Source of the DNA: Nocardia goodfellowii
Lineage (GTDB): Bacteria > Actinomycetota > Actinomycetes > Mycobacteriales > Mycobacteriaceae
DNA: 64,000 nucleotides
NCBI RefSeq assembly: GCF_017875645.1
Contig: NZ_JAGGMR010000001.1
Location: 5,704,001-5,768,000, forward strand
Reading direction: 5' to 3'
Shown: positions 1 to 7,901 of the stretch, piece by piece
Position numbering within the stretch: position 1 is the stretch's first letter
How the letters are laid out: each line of letters opens with the position of its first letter
Program-made: the position numbers and the translations under genes
Notes under the pieces: generated by a model
The model's database searches: none
Told to the model about the DNA's origin: nothing
Seen by the model: only the letters and a program-made list of their open reading frames with translations

Positions 1-101
1 ATCGCCGCTGTGCCCCTGGGACGGAGCCGGGCCGGGATTCTCGACATCAGGATTGCCGGGGAATGGAAACCGGCTCAGTACAGGGGCGGCGCCGGTTGCG
101 C

Positions 102-509
102 CTATCGACCCGGGTCGTACTCGTAAGCATTCGACGGCAGACCCGGCCGCGTCGGAAACGGGGTGATCCTGGCGTCGAGTGCGAACCCGATCTGCCCCAA
201 TGTCACCGGCATCATGCAGTCCCGGCCGGGGTGGGTGTAGAGCTCCCGGCCGGGCGTGGGATCAGCGAAGCCGGTGACCGACTTGTTGTAGGTCCCCACG
301 ATCGGACCACCGGCCAAATTCACGCCGACACAGTCGACTTCGAGAATGTAGGTGCCGTCCCCGCCGCAATGCGCCGCCGCACCTGTCGGCGAACGGTGCA
401 GCGTGCAATCCCGGGGCTCGGCTCCCGCGGGCGCGGCGGCGACCACCGTCATCGTGGCCGCTCCGGCGATCAATAGCGACACACCGAGCACACTTCGCGT
501 CTTACCCAT
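102..509 (-). CDS. Small secreted protein of unknown function
   Basis: 135 residues with a clear Sec signal peptide: Lys/Arg near the N-terminus, a hydrophobic stretch to about residue 27, and an Ala-x-Ala cleavage site near residue 30 just before EPRDC. The mature part has four cysteines (35, 48, 60, 98), which could form two disulfides outside the membrane. The start is an ATG preceded by AAGGAGC. No family is recognised. It stands alone, running the same way as the methyltransferase upstream, with about 70 bases between them. The function is unknown; an exported or cell-wall protein is inferred from the signal peptide only. Confidence 0.75.
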   Translation of the reverse strand: MGKTRSVLGVSLLIAGAATMTVVAAAPAGAEPRDCTLHRSPTGAAAHCGGDGTYILEVDCVGVNLAGGPIVGTYNKSVTGFADPTPGRELYTHPGRDCMMPVTLGQIGFALDARITPFPTRPGLPSNAYEYDPGR

Positions 510-580
510 TGTCAGCTCCTTCGATTGTCGTTGATGAGGGACGATGCGCGACGCGTCGGTGGCCTCGCTGTGCGGCGGCC

Positions 581-1342
581 TCAGGGTTTGGTGGCGACAA
601 CCAAGACGTTCTTGCCGAACAGTTTGCCGGTCATGCGCTGCAATGCCTTGCTGAGCGGAAAGACCAGCCGATCGTAGAAATGGAGCGCACGCGGATTGAT
701 TGTGCCGTCGTCACTTCCGGCGATCTTGTACACGAGTGTCGCGAAGAAGCCGATCGGGTCGCAGTAGCGGGATTCCACGACCTCCAATCCCGCGTTGCGC
801 AGGATGCGGTTCAACTGGGTGCGGCGATAGCGCCGGTAATGACCCACCTTGGTATCCATCGAGGTGAACAGGATTTCCAGCGCGGGCACATAGACGACGA
901 GCGTGCCGCCGGAACACAACCGGGAAGCGATCTGCTCCAAGGCCTCCTGGTCGTTCTTGATGTGCTCGAGCACATTGAAGGTGTAGATGAGGCTGTAGGT
1001 ATCGGCGCCGGACTTGCGCGTGGCATCCTCGACCACGCAATAGCCCTTCGCATGCAGCAGCTTTCGCAGCTCCGTGTCCGGCTCGAGGCAGTCGGGGATG
1101 ATCTGTCGCGCGGACAACATATCGGCGTAAGTTCCGCTGCCCGCACCGAAGTCGAGGATTCGCAGGTTCGGCGACGTGACGTGTTTGTCGACACAGTCGA
1201 TCAGAAACCGGTTGTAGTTGACGGCGCCGGACATCGCTTCCAGGTTGTCCCGGCCGGTGTACACGAACTCGCTGGGCGTCAGAATCGATCCCCTTCGCTC
1301 GGAATGGAATGTAAACGACTCTCCGTTCGGAGATGATGCCAC
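581..1342 (-). CDS. Class I SAM-dependent methyltransferase
   Basis: 253 residues. The glycine-rich SAM-binding motif I (ILDFGAGSG) lies at about residues 62-70, and the acidic residue that normally holds the ribose is in CLEPD near residue 86. The motif NVLEHI near residue 124 is typical of the UbiE/Methyltransf_11-type Rossmann fold. The best start is a GTG at 1342; no convincing ribosome-binding site is visible. The substrate cannot be told from sequence. The C-terminal half (FYDRLVFPLSKAL) resembles methyltransferases that sit beside polyketide or glycolipid genes, but no such genes are near here. It is followed downstream by the small secreted protein. Confidence 0.85.
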   Translation of the reverse strand: MASSPNGESFTFHSERRGSILTPSEFVYTGRDNLEAMSGAVNYNRFLIDCVDKHVTSPNLRILDFGAGSGTYADMLSARQIIPDCLEPDTELRKLLHAKGYCVVEDATRKSGADTYSLIYTFNVLEHIKNDQEALEQIASRLCSGGTLVVYVPALEILFTSMDTKVGHYRRYRRTQLNRILRNAGLEVVESRYCDPIGFFATLVYKIAGSDDGTINPRALHFYDRLVFPLSKALQRMTGKLFGKNVLVVATKP

Positions 1343-1402
1343 GTCGTTGATGCTCAGCCGGGATTTTGGGACCAGAAAACCGAATGGCTGCGCGGTTTCG
1401 GC

Positions 1403-2737
1403 TCAGCCGTCCGAGCGAGCGCGGCCGACAGCGAGCAGGGCGATCGGGACGATGGCAGCCAGAGCCGCGGCGAGAACCAGGAATGCCGTGGTGTCGCCGT
1501 AGGTCCGGGCCAGCGGCGCGACCAGAGCCAGCACGAGCGGCGGGCCGGTCTCCATCGCGGTGTTGGCCAGCCCACCGGTCGAGCCTTGCCGCGCGGGACC
1601 TGCGGCGGCCATCGTGATGGCCATCGCCGCCGAAAGGGCAAGTCCGACACCGAAGGGAAAGATCAGCAGCCCTGCCAGTTGCAGACCCAGATACGGACCC
1701 AGCGTGCTGACCAGCACCGTGCCGGCCGCTGCGAGCAGCAGGCCGGTGACGAGAACGGCACGGGCGCCATAGCGGCCGAGCAGTCGAGCCGCAGCCGGAC
1801 CGGCGAGCAGTACCACGATCGCGGCGGGCACGAAGGCCGCCGAAATGCCCGCCGGGCTGTATCCCACAGAGGCCAGATACAGAGTCAGCAAGTAGTACAG
1901 CGACGCGTTGGCCCCCGCCGAGATCAGGATCGCCGCCAACCCCGCCCGTCCCGGAATGGCCAGCACCGGAAGCAACGGCGCGGAGGAATGGCGTTGCGTC
2001 ACAACGAATCCCGCGAGCAGCAGCAGCCCCGCTCCGGCCAGGGGCAGCGATTCCGCCGCGAGACCATAGAGCAGAGCGGTGAGACCGGCGGTGACCGCGA
2101 CGGTGCTCACCGGAGCTATCGCCGCATGTGGGAACCGCGCGGGCGGATCTATCGGAACGAGCGCGGCGATGACGACGGCCGCGCCCGACGCGATGAGCGC
2201 CACGGGCATGAACAGCCACCGCCACGACACCGCGTCGACCAGGAAGCCCGAAATCACCGTTCCCGCAGCGGCTCCGGTGACCGCGAGCACACCCCATACA
2301 GCCGTGGCGCGGATCCGGCGGCCAGAGTCGGCGAACACCGCGGGGATCAGCGCCATTGCCGCCGGCACGGCGAACGCCGCGCCGACTCCCTGGAGGAGCC
2401 GGGCCGCTACCAGGACCGTCATGCCCGGCGCGGCGGCCGCGGCGACCGAGGCCACCGCGAAGACCGCCAGCGCTCCGATCGCCGTGCGGCGCGGACCGTA
2501 CCGATCGGCGGCGCGACCCGCCACGAGCAGCAACGCCCCGAACGTGACGCTGTAGGAGGTGGCGAGCACCACGAGTTCCGCGGAACTCGAGCCCCAATCC
2601 CGCTGTAGCTGAGGTAATGCCACGGTCAGCATGGTGATCGAGGCGATCATCACCAGCTGCACCGCTGCCAGCGCCGCGAACGCCGCCTCGGCCCGGCGTG
2701 CCGTCGGCAGCGCTCCGGTCATCTCTGTCGCTGACAT
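1403..2737 (-). CDS. MFS drug/proton antiporter-type exporter
   Basis: 444 residues, very hydrophobic, with about 12 predicted membrane helices. It has the DHA-type loop (ATSYSVTFGALLLVAGRAADRYGPRR, given here only as a region near residues 53-80) containing the G-x-x-x-D-R-x-G-R-R motif between helices 2 and 3. The family exports small hydrophobic compounds across the cytoplasmic membrane. A TetR gene lies immediately upstream on the same strand, 85 bases away, and a TetR-type operator (2754-2769) sits 17 bases before the ATG. Regulated drug or metabolite efflux is therefore likely. The transported compound is unknown. Confidence 0.85.
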   Translation of the reverse strand: MSATEMTGALPTARRAEAAFAALAAVQLVMIASITMLTVALPQLQRDWGSSSAELVVLATSYSVTFGALLLVAGRAADRYGPRRTAIGALAVFAVASVAAAAAPGMTVLVAARLLQGVGAAFAVPAAMALIPAVFADSGRRIRATAVWGVLAVTGAAAGTVISGFLVDAVSWRWLFMPVALIASGAAVVIAALVPIDPPARFPHAAIAPVSTVAVTAGLTALLYGLAAESLPLAGAGLLLLAGFVVTQRHSSAPLLPVLAIPGRAGLAAILISAGANASLYYLLTLYLASVGYSPAGISAAFVPAAIVVLLAGPAAARLLGRYGARAVLVTGLLLAAAGTVLVSTLGPYLGLQLAGLLIFPFGVGLALSAAMAITMAAAGPARQGSTGGLANTAMETGPPLVLALVAPLARTYGDTTAFLVLAAALAAIVPIALLAVGRARSDG

Positions 2738-2753
2738 ACTTCCCCACTCTTTC

Positions 2754-2769
2754 TAGAACGATCGGTCTT
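2754..2769. promoter_or_regulatory. TetR operator, copy A
   Basis: TAGAACGATCGGTCTT, an imperfect palindrome 17 bases before the MFS start. It closely matches a second site at 3425-3440 before the TetR gene (TAGACCAATCGGTCAA). Both fit TAGACC-N4-GGTCTA, a common operator form for AcrR-type TetR proteins. The match between two independent promoters is the main evidence. Confidence 0.7.
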
Positions 2770-2821
2770 GAATTGAAGCCGAAAAAACGGCGCGACCGAG
2801 GGATGCCGGAAATGAACCCGG

Positions 2822-3403
2822 TCAGCCCAGGACCGACACCGCTACCCGCGCGGCGTCCCGTAATCGAACGGCCGCGTCCGGGGTGCGTTCGAGCACTCGC
2901 ACGCCTTGCAGGAACACCAGCAGGAACCGCGCCAACGCGCGCGGATCCGCATCCGCGGGCAGCTCGCCTTGCGCTCGGGCCCGCAGTAACGCGGCGGTCA
3001 GTGTTGTTTCCAGATGCGCCCAACTGGCTTCCACCAGCCGCGCCACGCCCCGATCCCGAGCGGCGAGCTCGACCGCGCTGTTGACCACGAGGCAGCCGAG
3101 ATGACGCTCGTCCTCGGCCGCCTCGGTCGCATAGCGCCACACCAGCGCTCGTACCGCCGGCACTACCGGACCCGGCTGCGACAACTCGTTCATGATCTGC
3201 GGGTCGGAGATATCCAGATACCGCCGCAGCGCCTTGGCGAAGAACTCCTGCTTACTGCCGAAGGTCGCGTAGATACTGGCTTTGGCGATTCCCAAGTGGC
3301 GCACCAGGTCCGCCATCGAGGTCGCCTCGTAGCCACGTTCCCAGAACAGCTCCAGCGCACGCTCCAACACCGTGTCCGGATCGAACTCCTTTGCCCTTGC
3401 CAT
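2822..3403 (-). CDS. TetR/AcrR-family repressor
   Basis: 193 residues. The N-terminal TetR helix-turn-helix spans about residues 10-55, with the typical segments TSMADLVRHLGIAKASIY and FGSKQEFFAKAL. The C-terminal ligand domain is helical and matches the TetR_C group found in AcrR/YcdC-like regulators (FLQGVRVLER). The ATG at 3403 is followed by basic residues as usual. The neighbouring MFS exporter and the two shared operators (2754-2769 and 3425-3440) indicate that it represses both itself and the exporter until an inducer binds. The inducer is unknown. Confidence 0.88.
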   Translation of the reverse strand: MARAKEFDPDTVLERALELFWERGYEATSMADLVRHLGIAKASIYATFGSKQEFFAKALRRYLDISDPQIMNELSQPGPVVPAVRALVWRYATEAAEDERHLGCLVVNSAVELAARDRGVARLVEASWAHLETTLTAALLRARAQGELPADADPRALARFLLVFLQGVRVLERTPDAAVRLRDAARVAVSVLG

Positions 3404-3424
3404 GGCCGGAACGATACGCAGTTC

Positions 3425-3440
3425 TAGACCAATCGGTCAA
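3425..3440. promoter_or_regulatory. TetR operator, copy B
   Basis: TAGACCAATCGGTCAA, 22 bases upstream of the TetR start and 15 bases past the end of the SDR gene. It shares the core TAGAMC-N4-GGTC with copy A at 2754-2769, so it is the likely autoregulatory site. Confidence 0.72.
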
Positions 3441-3455
3441 TAATAGGTCGGAAAG

Positions 3456-4238
3456 TCATGCCCGCATTCCGCCATCGACCCGCAGGACCGTCCCGGTGAC
3501 ATAGGAGGAACGATCGCTCAGCAGCCAGGCGGCGGCCTCGGCGATCTCTTCCGGAGCGGCCGCCCGGCCCAAGGGGGTTCGGGCATTGAGCTGGTCGATC
3601 GTGCCCGGCGACTTCGCATCCCACTCGTGCAGCATCTCGGTGAGCGTGGTGCCGGGCGCGATGGCGTTGACGCGGATGCCTTCTGGACCATAGGTGACAG
3701 CGGCGGATTCGGTCAGGCTGTTCAGAGCTCGCTTCGCCGCACCATAGATGGGAAGCGCGGGATTGCCCATCAGGCTGCCGACGCTGGAGGTGTTCACGAT
3801 CGCCCCCTGTCGCGCGGTGGCGCGGATGGCGGCGATCTCCGCGGTCATGGCCAGCCAAGGGCCCCTGAGGTTTACGGCGCAGACATGGTCGAAATCGGCC
3901 TGCGACAACTGGTCCAGCGGACCGGGTGGCTGGCCCGTCGCACCGTTGTTGAAGGCGCCGTCGAGCCGGCCGTAGCGCCGCACGCACCGATCGACAGCGG
4001 CTTGGACGCTGTCCGGGTCGGCCAGGTCGCAGACGACATAGTCGGCCGTGCCGCCGGTCGCGCGGATTTCCTCGGTGACCGCTTTCAGCTGAGTCTCGGT
4101 GCGGGCGGCGAGCAGCACCTGAGCGCCCTCCCGGGCGAACAATCGTGCGGCGGCCGCGCCGATGCCGCGGCCCGCGCCGGTGAGGAAGACGACTTTGCCG
4201 ACAAGCAAACCGGGGGTCGTGGATGGTGTGTTGGTCAT
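3456..4238 (-). CDS. SDR-family NAD(P)-dependent oxidoreductase
   Basis: 260 residues. It has the Rossmann motif TGAGRGIG (about residues 18-25), the NNG motif as NNGA near residue 96, the catalytic Ser in NTSSVGS, and the YxxxK pair in YGAAKRALN (about residues 162-166). This is a complete classical short-chain dehydrogenase with the FabG-like C-terminal YVTGTVLRVDGGMRA. I place the start at the ATG at 4238 (MTNTPS); longer readings have no family similarity. It is divergent from an XRE regulator, with a 25-bp inverted repeat between them, so that regulator probably controls it. The substrate is unknown. Confidence 0.88.
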   Translation of the reverse strand: MTNTPSTTPGLLVGKVVFLTGAGRGIGAAAARLFAREGAQVLLAARTETQLKAVTEEIRATGGTADYVVCDLADPDSVQAAVDRCVRRYGRLDGAFNNGATGQPPGPLDQLSQADFDHVCAVNLRGPWLAMTAEIAAIRATARQGAIVNTSSVGSLMGNPALPIYGAAKRALNSLTESAAVTYGPEGIRVNAIAPGTTLTEMLHEWDAKSPGTIDQLNARTPLGRAAAPEEIAEAAAWLLSDRSSYVTGTVLRVDGGMRA

Positions 4239-4269
4239 ATCGCCGAGCTTGTCCGCGTCCGCCGGACCT

Positions 4270-4294
4270 ATCCAGGTACCGGCGGTGCCTGGAT
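4270..4294. promoter_or_regulatory. Inverted repeat between SDR and XRE genes
   Basis: ATCCAGGTACC-GGC-GGTGCCTGGAT: 11-base arms with one mismatch around a 3-base centre. It sits in the 85-bp divergent intergenic region, 32 bases from the SDR start and 30 from the regulator start. It is the obvious candidate binding site for the XRE regulator at 4324. Confidence 0.65.
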
Positions 4295-4323
4295 GGATTT
4301 GCCCGCCTTGACACACTGAACCG

Positions 4324-5178
4324 GTGGACAGAGGAGAACTGGCCGGGTTCCTGCGCAGCAGACGTGAACGCATCACCCCTGCCGACGTAGGGCTTCCCGC
4401 CGGGCAACGCCGCCGCACCCCGGGGCTGCGCCGCGAGGAGGTCGCGCAGCTGGCGTTCATCTCGACCGAGTACTACACCCGGCTCGAACAGGCCCGCGGC
4501 CCGCATCCCACCCGAGAAGTGCTGTCCCAGCTTGCCCGCGCCCTGCGACTATCCGATGCCGAGCGCGATCACCTGCATCACCTCGCCGGTGTTCCGCCCG
4601 GGCCGCCGCCCGGACCCGCACGGGAGGTCCGCCAGAGCATCCTGGACCTACTGCGCCGATTGCCCGACACCGCCGCGCTCGTGCTCTCGGCCGCCTATGA
4701 GGTCCTCGCCTGGAACGACCTGGCCGCCGCCCTGCTCGAAGACTTCTCCGCGCTGTCCCGGCGCGACCGCAATCTCCTCCGCCGCGCGTTCCTCGGCCCG
4801 CACCGCGCGGGGCGTCGGCTCTACGGGATCTCGGACGCCGATGAGTTCAGCCGCACCGCCGCACAGCATCTGCGCGCGGCCGCGGCCCGCTACCCCGACG
4901 ACCCGGAATTGACCGCCCTGATCAGCGAGCTCCGCTCCGGCAGTCCGGAATTCGCTGAGCTCTGGGCAGCGCACGACGTCACCGACGGCCCCACCCTCTG
5001 CAAGACCTTCGACCATCCGCTCGTCGGCCCCATCTCGGTGAACCGCGATGTGCTCGATATCGCCGACCGCGACCAGCGAGTCATCCTCTACACCGCGAAC
5101 CCCGGCTCGCCCGCCGAACAGGCGCTGCGGCTGCTGTCCGTCATCGGGACGCAGCGCATGGAAACGACGCCCGGCTGA
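4324..5178 (+). CDS. XRE-family regulator with MmyB-type ligand domain
   Basis: 284 residues, GTG start. The N-terminal helix-turn-helix covers about residues 5-70 (LRREEVAQLA, EYYTRLEQ), a hallmark of the MmyB-like actinobacterial group. The C-terminal PAS-like ligand-binding domain (MLTR_LBD type) includes SPEFAELW and the terminal LYTANPGSPAEQALRLL. Members usually control a divergent redox enzyme in response to a small ligand, and here the divergent SDR gene fits that pattern. A second complete copy lies at 15571 and a truncated third at the right edge of the window. Confidence 0.88.
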   Translation: MDRGELAGFLRSRRERITPADVGLPAGQRRRTPGLRREEVAQLAFISTEYYTRLEQARGPHPTREVLSQLARALRLSDAERDHLHHLAGVPPGPPPGPAREVRQSILDLLRRLPDTAALVLSAAYEVLAWNDLAAALLEDFSALSRRDRNLLRRAFLGPHRAGRRLYGISDADEFSRTAAQHLRAAAARYPDDPELTALISELRSGSPEFAELWAAHDVTDGPTLCKTFDHPLVGPISVNRDVLDIADRDQRVILYTANPGSPAEQALRLLSVIGTQRMETTPG

Positions 5179-5527
5179 CCGTCGCCACCGCAGGAAATAC
5201 GCCAAGCGCCCCAACGACTTTGCCCCTCCGTCCGAAGAACCACGCCTCCCCCTTCGGCATCATTGTCCTCGATCACCGACCACAAGGTCGGGACACTCGC
5301 CGTGGCGCGCGCGGGCAGGTAGCCCGCAATCGTCTCGAAACTTCCTGCCGGCTGCCGCATCTCGGCGGTCCCGACGCGCGGAACCGGGAGTCACATAGCG
5401 CACCCGGCATAGTCAGTGCCAATCAGGTTAGGCTAATTTTCCTTGCATGCGCCCGGCGTGAGTTTGCTGGACGCATGTACTGATGGCACCACTGCCTCGG
5501 GCATACCCCGAGAGAAGTCAGGAAGAG
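5179..5527. other. Gene-poor gap upstream of the porin genes
   Basis: About 350 bases. I find no convincing gene here; a 90-codon minus-strand reading (5088-5360) runs into the XRE gene and has no family resemblance. The last 110 bases hold the IdeR-like box at 5423-5441 and therefore probably the porin promoter. Confidence 0.5.
5423..5441 (+). promoter_or_regulatory. IdeR/DtxR-like iron box
   Basis: TCAGGTTAGGCTAATTTTC matches the IdeR consensus TTAGGTTAGGCTAACCTAA at 14 of 19 positions, including an unbroken core AGGTTAGGCTAA. It lies 87 bases before the first porin start, a normal place for an iron-dependent operator. The right half is degenerate, so binding is uncertain. Confidence 0.5.
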
Positions 5528-6202
5528 ATGACAACTAATCCGAGCACCGGATCCGGCTTGCTCACGCGATCTTTCGGAATCCTGGGCACCACGGTCGCGG
5601 CAGTCGGACTGTTCGCACCGGGCACAGCCACGGCCGACGTTCTCGTGCCGCTGCCGGACGGCCACAAGGTGGCGCCCGGCGCCGTCATCACCCGCACGGG
5701 TGAGCGGGCCCTGGTATCGCCGTCCTTGGCGGCAAATGGCGCGGGCCGCGTCGTGTGGGTTTCGGGCATGGTCGTCGCCGAGGTCACCGAGACACCGGAG
5801 GGGAAGGTCGGGCCCGATTCCGGCCCCTCGAACAACCCGGGCAGCAACAACTCCGCCACCTTCGGTGCGTCCCAGCTCAACACCGGGTACATCATCGGCT
5901 GCCAGGTCAGCATCGCCGACAACGCCGTCTCGCTGGGCGCGTCCGGTGGCGCGACCCTCCAGTCGGCCAGCATCAGCGGCTCGATCGGGGTGCGGATCAA
6001 GCCCGGCGAGGTGCGGTTCGTGCAGCTCGAGCGCGCCGACATCGTCAAGCCCGGAACGTATTCCGTGGACTACACCGACGTGGAGATGTCGATCGAGGGC
6101 TGCGCCGGTTACGCGCAGGCTCGCGCGTACACCAACCTCGAGATCATCGGCGAGAGTCACACCAAGACGACCCTCTATGGGCAGCCGTTCAGCATCGGCT
6201 GA
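5528..6202 (+). CDS. MspA/Nfp-family outer-membrane porin, first of pair
   Basis: 224 residues from the ATG at 5528, which has an AGGAAGAG ribosome-binding site; the longer reading from 5483 lacks one. The signal peptide is cleaved after about residue 36 (TATA before DVLVPL). The mature protein shows MspA-family marks: VLVPLPDGHK, SPSLAANG, GYIIGCQV, EGCAGYAQARAY and the terminal YGQPFSIG. This family makes water-filled beta-barrel channels in the mycolic-acid outer membrane. A paralogue follows 57 bases downstream, as in the NfpA/NfpB hetero-oligomeric channel of Nocardia farcinica. A glycine/asparagine-rich insertion (PSNNPGSNNS) distinguishes it from its partner. Confidence 0.88.
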   Translation: MTTNPSTGSGLLTRSFGILGTTVAAVGLFAPGTATADVLVPLPDGHKVAPGAVITRTGERALVSPSLAANGAGRVVWVSGMVVAEVTETPEGKVGPDSGPSNNPGSNNSATFGASQLNTGYIIGCQVSIADNAVSLGASGGATLQSASISGSIGVRIKPGEVRFVQLERADIVKPGTYSVDYTDVEMSIEGCAGYAQARAYTNLEIIGESHTKTTLYGQPFSIG

Positions 6203-6259
6203 GCCGGCGGCGTAGTCAGCACATCAATCCGCACCGAACCCTCGAAGGGTTAAATCTTC

Positions 6260-6925
6260 ATGTTCAACCGTAGAAACCGCGCGGCCGTCTCCGGACTCGC
6301 CGCTGCCGCCACCGCAATCGGTTTGTTGTCCGCCGGAGCCGCGAGCGCCGACACCTTCATTCCGCTGCCCGGTGGCGAGATCATTCGTGACCTGCCCAAC
6401 GGCATGACCATCACGGTCCGGCTGGTCGGCGAGTCGGCCACCATCAACCCCTCTCTGGCCAGCACGCCCCTGCACCGCAACACCTGGGTGTCCGGTACCG
6501 CGCACGTCGAACTCACCGGAGGCGACCGGTCGAGTGTCGGCGCGAAGATCGCGCCGGGCTATGTGGTGGGCTGCCAAGTCGACATCGGCGGCGGCAGTCT
6601 CACCGGCAACGGCAGTACCAGCCTGAGCGACGAGAATGTGTCCGTGTCCTCGCGAGCGGGCGGCAGGCTCACCCTCGGTCCCGGTCAGACCGGGCGGCAC
6701 ATGCTCCTCGATTTCGAGGCTCCCGACGATTACGGCAACGAGGAGCACAGCCGCGCCAATTCCTTCCGCGGCCCCACCGGCAGCGTCAATTGGACCGACG
6801 CCACCCTGGCGCTCGACGGATGCGCGGGCTACGCCCAGGCACGCGCTTTCGTGCTGGTGAAAGTTCGTGGCGCGCACGGTGTTTCCGTGGTGACCCTGTG
6901 GGGTCAGCCCTTCAGCCTCGGCTGA
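6260..6925 (+). CDS. MspA/Nfp-family outer-membrane porin, second of pair
   Basis: 221 residues with a signal peptide cleaved after about residue 30 (SASA before DTFIPL). It shares with the first porin the pattern IPLPGGE, NPSLA, GYVVGCQV, DGCAGYAQARAF and terminal WGQPFSLG, so the two are tandem paralogues. Nocardial MspA-type pairs form a mixed channel in the mycolate outer membrane, and that role is inferred here. The ATG at 6260 is preceded by GAAGGGTTAAATCTTC. A strong hairpin terminator (6938-6967) closes the two-gene unit, so both are probably co-transcribed from the promoter near the iron box. Confidence 0.88.
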   Translation: MFNRRNRAAVSGLAAAATAIGLLSAGAASADTFIPLPGGEIIRDLPNGMTITVRLVGESATINPSLASTPLHRNTWVSGTAHVELTGGDRSSVGAKIAPGYVVGCQVDIGGGSLTGNGSTSLSDENVSVSSRAGGRLTLGPGQTGRHMLLDFEAPDDYGNEEHSRANSFRGPTGSVNWTDATLALDGCAGYAQARAFVLVKVRGAHGVSVVTLWGQPFSLG

Positions 6926-6937
6926 GAAAATCGCGTG

Positions 6938-6967
6938 CGGGCTCGGCGAGCGGGGTCGCCGAGCCCG
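6938..6967 (+). terminator. Hairpin terminator after the porin pair
   Basis: CGGGCTCGGCGA - GCGGGG - TCGCCGAGCCCG: a perfect 12-bp stem with a 6-base loop, 12 bases after the porin stop codon and just before the end of the convergent TetR gene. There is no long T tract, as is usual in actinobacteria. Confidence 0.75.
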
Positions 6968-6980
6968 TTGCACGTGGCGG

Positions 6981-7673
6981 CTACCTGCTGGGGTAGGGCA
7001 GCGTGGCGGCGAGACCGGCCAGCAAGATGTCCAGGCCCCGTTCGAGTTCGGCGGCGCCGTCGTAGGAAGCCAGGTCGGAGGCGAGACCGCGTAGCAGCGG
7101 GAAATCGCCTACCGGGAGGCGATGCAGGCCGAGCCGCAGCAGGTCGTCGGTTTCTTCCGGCCGTTCCACGACTTCCTGGAGTTCGTTCAGTACGTGCCCG
7201 TAGAGGAATCCGAACAGCGCGCGATAGATGTGCAGGGCGTCGGGGCCGGCGAAACCGGCCCGCGTGAGCAGCGCGAGCACATCTTCCAGCGGCCGCAACA
7301 CCGACTGCGGGCGCTGCCCCAGCGGTGTCGACAACGGGCGGGTCACCAGCAGCGGCACCACTTTCGGATGCCGCAGGGCCAGTTGCCGGAATTCTCTGGC
7401 GACAGTGCGCAATTGATTGACCCAGTCCGGGTCGGTGGGATCGACGGTCAGTTGCGCGAACACCATTTCGGCGACCCCGTCGAGCACCGCCGCCTTGTTC
7501 GGCACATGCCGGTAGACCACCATCGGATCCCGCTGCACCGCCTCGGCCAGCCGCCGCATCGACAGACCCTCCACACCCTCACGATCGACGATCTCCAGCG
7601 CGGACGCCAGCACCATGTCCCGGGTGACTCGACTGGACTTGCCCTTCGAACGAGTTCGCGAAGTTTCTGCCAT
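6981..7673 (-). CDS. TetR-family regulator with TetR_C-type ligand domain
   Basis: 230 residues from the ATG at 7673 (a GTG directly in front at 7676 is also possible). The helix-turn-helix lies at about residues 20-63 (SMRRLAEAVQRDPMVVYRHVPNKAAVLDGV). The C-terminal half matches the tetracycline-repressor-like ligand domain (FLYGHVLNELQEV, ERGLDILLAGL). No ribosome-binding site is visible and the operator-like repeat at 7683-7706 begins only 10 bases upstream, which suggests a leaderless, autoregulated transcript. No transporter or enzyme lies next to it; the only neighbour is the decayed sigma gene. Confidence 0.85.
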   Translation of the reverse strand: MAETSRTRSKGKSSRVTRDMVLASALEIVDREGVEGLSMRRLAEAVQRDPMVVYRHVPNKAAVLDGVAEMVFAQLTVDPTDPDWVNQLRTVAREFRQLALRHPKVVPLLVTRPLSTPLGQRPQSVLRPLEDVLALLTRAGFAGPDALHIYRALFGFLYGHVLNELQEVVERPEETDDLLRLGLHRLPVGDFPLLRGLASDLASYDGAAELERGLDILLAGLAATLPYPSR

Positions 7674-7682
7674 CACACAGTC

Positions 7683-7706
7683 AGTGTAGGGCTACGACGT
7701 TGACAT
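7683..7706 (+). promoter_or_regulatory. Operator-promoter repeat, copy 1
   Basis: A 24-base unit (AGTGTAGGGCTACGACGTTGACAT) that is 21/24 identical to copy 2 at 7806-7829. It combines an imperfect palindrome (GTAGGGCTAC) with TTGACA, which could be a -35 element for rightward transcription. It abuts the TetR start. Confidence 0.6.
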
Positions 7707-7805
7707 CCGCTCTCGCAGGACATAACGCACGATCCTGAGTGCGACGGCCGTACCGGTGGGCTCCGCTGAAAAAGCCCCTGCCACAAGGGAAGTAGTCATG
7801 TTCAT

Positions 7806-7829
7806 AGTGTAGGCCTACAGCGTTGACAT
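7806..7829 (+). promoter_or_regulatory. Operator-promoter repeat, copy 2
   Basis: AGTGTAGGCCTACAGCGTTGACAT. It contains a perfect 12-base palindrome, TGTAGGCCTACA, then TTGACA followed after 17 bases by TCTACT, a plausible -10. This would drive the decayed sigma gene at 7902. Given copy 1 before the TetR gene, the palindrome is the likely TetR operator. Confidence 0.6.
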
Positions 7830-7901
7830 TAGTTGCGCAACAGTGTCTACTGAGGGAATCCAAGACCGCCATCGCCTTTCAGCCGGATCCGAGGCAACAC
7901 C

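Noticed and set aside
711..3140. An 809-codon minus-strand reading across three genes
   Set aside because: It is Arg/Gly-rich and low in complexity, overlaps the methyltransferase, MFS and TetR genes in another frame, and shows no domain. It is a product of high GC content.
5088..5360. A 90-codon minus-strand reading between the XRE and porin genes
   Set aside because: No ribosome-binding site, one end inside the XRE gene, and no recognisable motif. It could be a relic but there is not enough to call it.
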